From assembly GCA_963703235.1 (NCBI GenBank), contig OY969802.1, positions 682,001 through 746,000 on the forward strand: 64,000 nucleotides of DNA, given 5' to 3'. Shown in pieces: positions 60,549 through 64,000 of the stretch. The position numbers were made by a program, and so were the translations under genes. The notes below the pieces were generated by a model. That model was not told the DNA's origin and did not search any database. It was given only the letters and a program-made list of their open reading frames with translations. Every line of letters begins with the position of its first letter. Position 1 is the stretch's first letter. Source of the stretch: VRUE01 sp963703235 (GTDB taxonomy: Bacteria; Actinomycetota; Thermoleophilia; Solirubrobacterales; 70-9).

Positions 60549-61466
60549 GTGATTACAGAAAACGCCGAATTCCAATCCGTGAACTGGAATGAGGCCGTTG
60601 TCGGGTACGACCGCGATCTGCGGGCAAGGAGCATGGCGGAGCGGACGCGAAAGGCCTACGGCGTCGATTTGGGTCAGTTCGTGGAGTGGGCCAACGGCCG
60701 GGGCCTTGGGCCCGGCGACGTCCGCCATCGTGACGTGCGGCGCTACGCGGCTGGGCTCTCGGCCGGGGGCGCGGCGGCGGCTACCGTGGCGCGCAAGCTG
60801 GCGGCGATTCGCGGTCTCTTCGACTTCCTCGTCCGCACCGAGCGGGTCGCACAGAACCCGGCCGACCTCGTCGCCAGCCCCAAGGGCGAGGACAAGCTGC
60901 CGCGGCTGCTCAGCGCCGAGCAGGTGCGTTCGCTGCTGGAGCGGATACCGGCCCGGACGCCGCTTGAGTTGCGCGACCGGGCGATGCTCGAGCTCGCCTA
61001 CTCCTGCGGCCTGCGCTGCGAGGAGATCGTCAACCTCGACCTCGACGCGGTCGACTTCGAGAGCGAGCGGGTGCGCGTGCTGGGCAAGGGCTCCAAGGAG
61101 CGCCTGTTGCCGATCGGCGAGCCGGCGCAGCGGGCGCTGCGTCGCTACGCCGAGCGCGGCCGCCCGGCGCTGGCGGCGGAGCGGCGCGAGCCGGCCCTGT
61201 TCCTCTCCAAGAGCGGCCGCCGCCTCTCCAGCTCCGACATCACCCGCCGCCTGGCGCTGTGGATCCGCGAGGCGGCGCTGGGCGCCGGCGTCTCGCCGCA
61301 CTCGCTGCGGCACAGCTTCGCCACCCACCTGCTCGAAGGCGGCGCCGACCTGCGCACGATCCAGGAGTTGCTCGGCCACGCCTCGATCTCGACCACGCAG
61401 GTCTACACTCGGGTCGATGCGGCTCGCCTGCGCGACGTCTATGCAGCGACTCACCCGCGTGCATGA
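60549..61466 (+). CDS. xerD: Tyrosine recombinase XerC/XerD
   Basis: 305 residues from GTG 60549. The N-terminal SAM-like domain (RSMAERTRKAYGVDLGQFVEW) and catalytic domain show the tyrosine-recombinase set: SCGLRCEEI (first Arg), VLGKGSKERLLPI (Lys), SPHSLRHSFATHLL (His and Arg), LLGHASISTTQVYTRV (His and the nucleophile Tyr). It resolves chromosome dimers at dif; many actinobacteria carry a single Xer at this place, so XerC and XerD cannot be told apart. It is next to a WhiG-type sigma gene, as in Streptomyces. Confidence 0.93.
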   Translation: MITENAEFQSVNWNEAVVGYDRDLRARSMAERTRKAYGVDLGQFVEWANGRGLGPGDVRHRDVRRYAAGLSAGGAAAATVARKLAAIRGLFDFLVRTERVAQNPADLVASPKGEDKLPRLLSAEQVRSLLERIPARTPLELRDRAMLELAYSCGLRCEEIVNLDLDAVDFESERVRVLGKGSKERLLPIGEPAQRALRRYAERGRPALAAERREPALFLSKSGRRLSSSDITRRLALWIREAALGAGVSPHSLRHSFATHLLEGGADLRTIQELLGHASISTTQVYTRVDAARLRDVYAATHPRA

Positions 61467-61532
61467 CGCCGACCGCGCTGCGCGCGCGACGCCCAAATGA
61501 CCGGCCCGCGACCATAGAATCGAGCAAATTCC

Positions 61533-62306
61533 ATGGAAACCGGCGTTAAAGAGGTGGAGCTGCGGGATCTGTGGCGCCGCTACAAGGGGGAGGGCGACGC
61601 ATCGGCGCGGGAGCGGCTGGTCGTGGCCTACTCGCCGATGGTCAAGTTCGTCGCCGGCCGGCTCGGCGCCGGCCTTCCCTCGCACGTCGACGACGCCGAC
61701 CTGATCTCCTACGGCCTGATGGGCCTGATCGGCGCGATCGAGCGCTTCGAGCCCGAGCGGGGGATCAAGTTCGAGACCTTCGCGATGACCCGGATCCGCG
61801 GCGCGATCATCGACGAGCTGCGCTCGCTCGACTGGGTGCCGCGCTCGGTCCGTTCCCGGGCACGCGAAATCGAGACGGCGCAGTCCAAGCTCGAGCACGA
61901 GCTGCAGCGGGCGCCGACCGAGGCCGAGCTGGCGAAGAAGCTCGGACTCAGCGAGGAGGAACTGCAGACCTCGCTGCTCGAGATCGCCAACTCCTCCGTC
62001 TACGCGCTGGACGAGCTGTGGACGATCTCCGACTCCTCCGGCGACAGCGTCTCGCTGCTCGACACGATCTCCGACCCTCGCGCCGACGACCCGCAGGAAT
62101 CGCTTGCCAGCAGCGAGGTCAAGGACCGCCTCACCGAGGGGATCTCCGGGCTGCCCGAGCGGGAGCAGCTGGTGATCGCGCTCTACTACTACGAGAACCT
62201 CACCCTGCGCGAGATCGGCGAGGTCCTCGGCGTCACCGAGTCGCGCGTCTCGCAGCTGCACACCAAGGCAGTGATGCGGTTGAAATCCGCTTTACAGGAG
62301 GTCTGA
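61533..62306 (+). CDS. whiG: RNA polymerase sigma factor, FliA/WhiG family
   Basis: 257 residues. Region 2 has DLISYGLMGLIGAIERFEPERGIKFETFAMTRIRGAIIDEL, region 3 begins WVPRSVRSRAREIE, and region 4 is LPEREQLVIALYYYENLTLREIGEVLGVTESRVSQLH. This is the sigma-28/WhiG subgroup, which controls motility in flagellated bacteria or sporulation in Streptomyces. No flagellar gene or anti-sigma gene is next to it, so the regulon is unknown. In most actinobacteria whiG lies beside xerC and dprA, matching its place here. Confidence 0.92.
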   Translation: METGVKEVELRDLWRRYKGEGDASARERLVVAYSPMVKFVAGRLGAGLPSHVDDADLISYGLMGLIGAIERFEPERGIKFETFAMTRIRGAIIDELRSLDWVPRSVRSRAREIETAQSKLEHELQRAPTEAELAKKLGLSEEELQTSLLEIANSSVYALDELWTISDSSGDSVSLLDTISDPRADDPQESLASSEVKDRLTEGISGLPEREQLVIALYYYENLTLREIGEVLGVTESRVSQLHTKAVMRLKSALQEV

Positions 62307-62326
62307 CGGCGGTCTAATCTCGTTGC

Positions 62327-64000
62327 GTGCCTCACAAGGCCGCAGACCGGATTCGCAACGTCGCGCTGATCGGGCACCGCGGCTGCGGCAAGACGAGCCT
62401 GCACGAGGCGATGCTGTTCGAGGCGGGGGCGAGGCGCCGGCTCGGCAGCGTCGGCGACGGGACGACCACCTCCGACCACGAGCCCGACGAGCACGAGCGG
62501 GAGATGTCGATCGGCGCCTCGGTCGCCGCCTTCGAGCACGACGGGCGCGAGATCAACCTGATCGACACGCCGGGCGAGCCCAGCTTCGTCGCCGATGCCG
62601 TCGCGGCGCTGCGGGTAGCCGACTCGGCGGTGCTCGTCGTCAACGGCGTCAACGGGGTCGAGGTGCAGACCGAGCGCCTCTGGCAGCGGGCCGACGCCGA
62701 GGGGCTGGCCCGGCTCGTCTTCGTCAACATGCTCGACCGCGAGCGCGCCGACTTCTTCGCCGTGCTCGAGGCGCTGAAGGGCGCCTTCGGAGCGCACGTC
62801 GTCGCCACCGAGATCCCGATCGGCGCCGCCCACGAGGTCCGCGGCGTCGTCGACCTAATCGACATGGAGGCCTTCGTCTACGAGGGGACGGGACCAGGGG
62901 CGGCCGTGAAGGTCGAGATCCCGGCGGAGCTGCAGGCGCAGGCGGAGGAGTACCGGGAGAAGCTGATGGACGAGGTGGCGGAGAACTCCGACGAGCTGAT
63001 GGAGCGCTACCTCGATGGCGTGGAGATCGACCACGAGGAGATCGTGCGGGTGTTGAAGCAGGGGGTGACCGAAGGCCGGATCTTCCCCGTCACCTGCGGC
63101 GTGGCGACAGCCAACCTCGGCGCCGACCGCCTGCTCGAGGCGTTGGTCGAGGACCTGCCCTCGCCCGCGATGCGCGGGGCGGTGGAGGCGCGCGGCCCCG
63201 GCGGCGAGCCGGTCGAGATCGAGCCCGACGAGGACGGCCCGCTCGTCGCCTACGTCTTCAAGACGCTCGCCGATCCCTACGCCGGTCGGATCAACCTCCT
63301 GCGGGTCTATCGCGGCACCCTGCGCTCCGACTCGCAGGTCCTCAACGTGACCCGGGGCGAGAAGGAGCGGATCGGGCAGCTCGGCCAGCCGCTCGGCAAG
63401 GAGCTGGCCTCGACGGCGGAGCTCGGCGCCGGCGAGATCGGCGCGATCGCCAAGCTGAAGCAGACCCAGGCCGGCGACGTGCTCTGCGCCGGGCAGGAGG
63501 AGATCGCCTTCGCGGCGCTCGATCTGCCCTCGCCGGTGATGGCCTTCGCCTACGAGCCGAAGTCGAAGGGCGACGAGGAGAAGGCGGCGGCCGCGGTGCG
63601 GCGGCTGAGCGAGGAGGACCCGACCCTCGACGTCCACCGCGACGCCCAGACCGGCGAGCAGATCCTCGCCGGTCTGACCCAGGTTCACGTCGAGGTGATC
63701 GTCGAGCGGATGAAGCGCCGCTTCGGGGCCGAGATCGAGCTGCACCCGCCGCGGGTCCCCTATCAGGAGACGATCCGCAAGCCGGCCAGCGCCCACCACC
63801 GCTACAAGAAGCAGTCGGGCGGGCGCGGGCAGTTCGCCGATTGCCGGATCGAGATCGAGCCGGCCGAGCACGGCGCCGGGCTCGAGTTCGTCAACCGGAT
63901 CAAGGGGGCGGCGATCCCCGGCAGCTTCATCCCCGCCGTCGAGAAGGGGATCGCCGAGGCGATGCTGCACGGGACCGTCGCCGGCTACCCGGTCAAGGAC
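62327..64000 (+). CDS. Elongation factor G-like GTPase (FusA2 type), truncated by window end
   Basis: 558 codons from GTG 62327 to the window edge; the C-terminal domain is cut off. G1 GHRGCGKTSL, G3 DTPGEPSFV and domain II (RINLLRVYRGTL) are visible, then domain IV with QSGGRGQFADCRIEIEP. G4, normally NKxD, reads NMLD. The REMSIGASVA segment replaces the RGITI switch I of true EF-G. This pattern belongs to the EF-G-like (EF-G2/FusA2) group, whose role is less clear than that of canonical EF-G. It follows the sigma gene by 20 nt. Confidence 0.9.
   Translation, partial: MPHKAADRIRNVALIGHRGCGKTSLHEAMLFEAGARRRLGSVGDGTTTSDHEPDEHEREMSIGASVAAFEHDGREINLIDTPGEPSFVADAVAALRVADSAVLVVNGVNGVEVQTERLWQRADAEGLARLVFVNMLDRERADFFAVLEALKGAFGAHVVATEIPIGAAHEVRGVVDLIDMEAFVYEGTGPGAAVKVEIPAELQAQAEEYREKLMDEVAENSDELMERYLDGVEIDHEEIVRVLKQGVTEGRIFPVTCGVATANLGADRLLEALVEDLPSPAMRGAVEARGPGGEPVEIEPDEDGPLVAYVFKTLADPYAGRINLLRVYRGTLRSDSQVLNVTRGEKERIGQLGQPLGKELASTAELGAGEIGAIAKLKQTQAGDVLCAGQEEIAFAALDLPSPVMAFAYEPKSKGDEEKAAAAVRRLSEEDPTLDVHRDAQTGEQILAGLTQVHVEVIVERMKRRFGAEIELHPPRVPYQETIRKPASAHHRYKKQSGGRGQFADCRIEIEPAEHGAGLEFVNRIKGAAIPGSFIPAVEKGIAEAMLHGTVAGYPVKD

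Noticed and set aside
60549..61466. Xer-type recombinase as the integrase of a mobile element
   Set aside because: It has the size and neighbourhood (next to a WhiG-type sigma gene) of the housekeeping XerC/D, and no attachment-site repeats flank it.
62855..63970. Minus-strand open frame of 371 codons at the right end
   Set aside because: It lies opposite the EF-G-like gene, whose motifs are unambiguous on the plus strand.

Overview
The window is a 64 kb piece of a high-GC chromosome. Nearly every gene is on the + strand and packed in runs with 1, 4 or 8 nt overlaps (ATGA, GTGA, TGATG). The gene order (rsmD-coaD-SepIVA-like-DUF177-rpmF-plsX-acpP-rnc-smc-ftsY-ffh-rpsP-khpA-trmD-rplS-lepB-rnhB-yraN-comM-dprA ... 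xer-WhiG-type sigma), a SepIVA-like coiled-coil protein, a four-cysteine L28 and frequent GTG starts point to an actinobacterium. A deep lineage such as the Thermoleophilia (Solirubrobacterales) is my best guess. No rRNA or tRNA is present to confirm this.

Layout. 1-4.6 kb: end of hsdM, then hsdS and hsdR of a type I restriction-modification system. 4.9-11.6 kb: an aromatic amino acid run (DAHP synthase, tyrA, aroA) continuing into cmk, der and metK. 11.6-17.9 kb: PH-domain membrane protein, priA (apparently frameshifted), two small membrane ORFs, then def-fmt-rsmB. 17.9-24.6 kb: an accessory island with a zinc-ribbon protein, a 1514-residue HIRAN/DUF4011/SF1 helicase/nuclease protein of defence type, a gene of the YPVPFR family and a DUF488 gene. 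24.6-33.1 kb: rpe, a cation/proton antiporter, a flippase plus glycosyltransferase, and a complete riboflavin operon (ribD-ribE-ribBA-ribH). 33.1-33.8 kb: a VapBC-type toxin-antitoxin pair. 33.9-57.6 kb: the main translation, secretion and cell-division core, with competence-type genes (comM, dprA), thiD and ilvD. 57.6-64 kb: alpha/beta hydrolase, MTHFS-like protein, L,D-transpeptidase, XerC/D recombinase, WhiG/FliA sigma factor and an EF-G-like GTPase cut by the window edge.

The most unusual signal is not a gene. At least six stem-loop elements fall into three families of two copies each (51898/60441; 34085/34365; 36688/40179). Within a family the 60-100 nt loop is conserved. The 13-32 bp stem that flanks it is unrelated in sequence between copies, yet self-complementary within each copy. 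One copy sits in frame inside recG (117 nt = 39 codons). Most of the others lie directly 3' of genes or between convergent genes. This looks like small mobile or structured palindromic elements, comparable in concept to Rickettsia palindromic elements, REP or MITEs, but I do not recognise these sequences.

Other notable points are an SMC protein of 836 residues with no recognisable hinge, an RNase III lacking the usual first acidic residue of its signature, several genes whose conserved N-termini have no ATG/GTG/TTG start (CTG proposed), no rimM between khpA and trmD, an L19 with an acidic tail of about 100 residues, and a perfect 30-bp palindrome beside the DUF488 gene.
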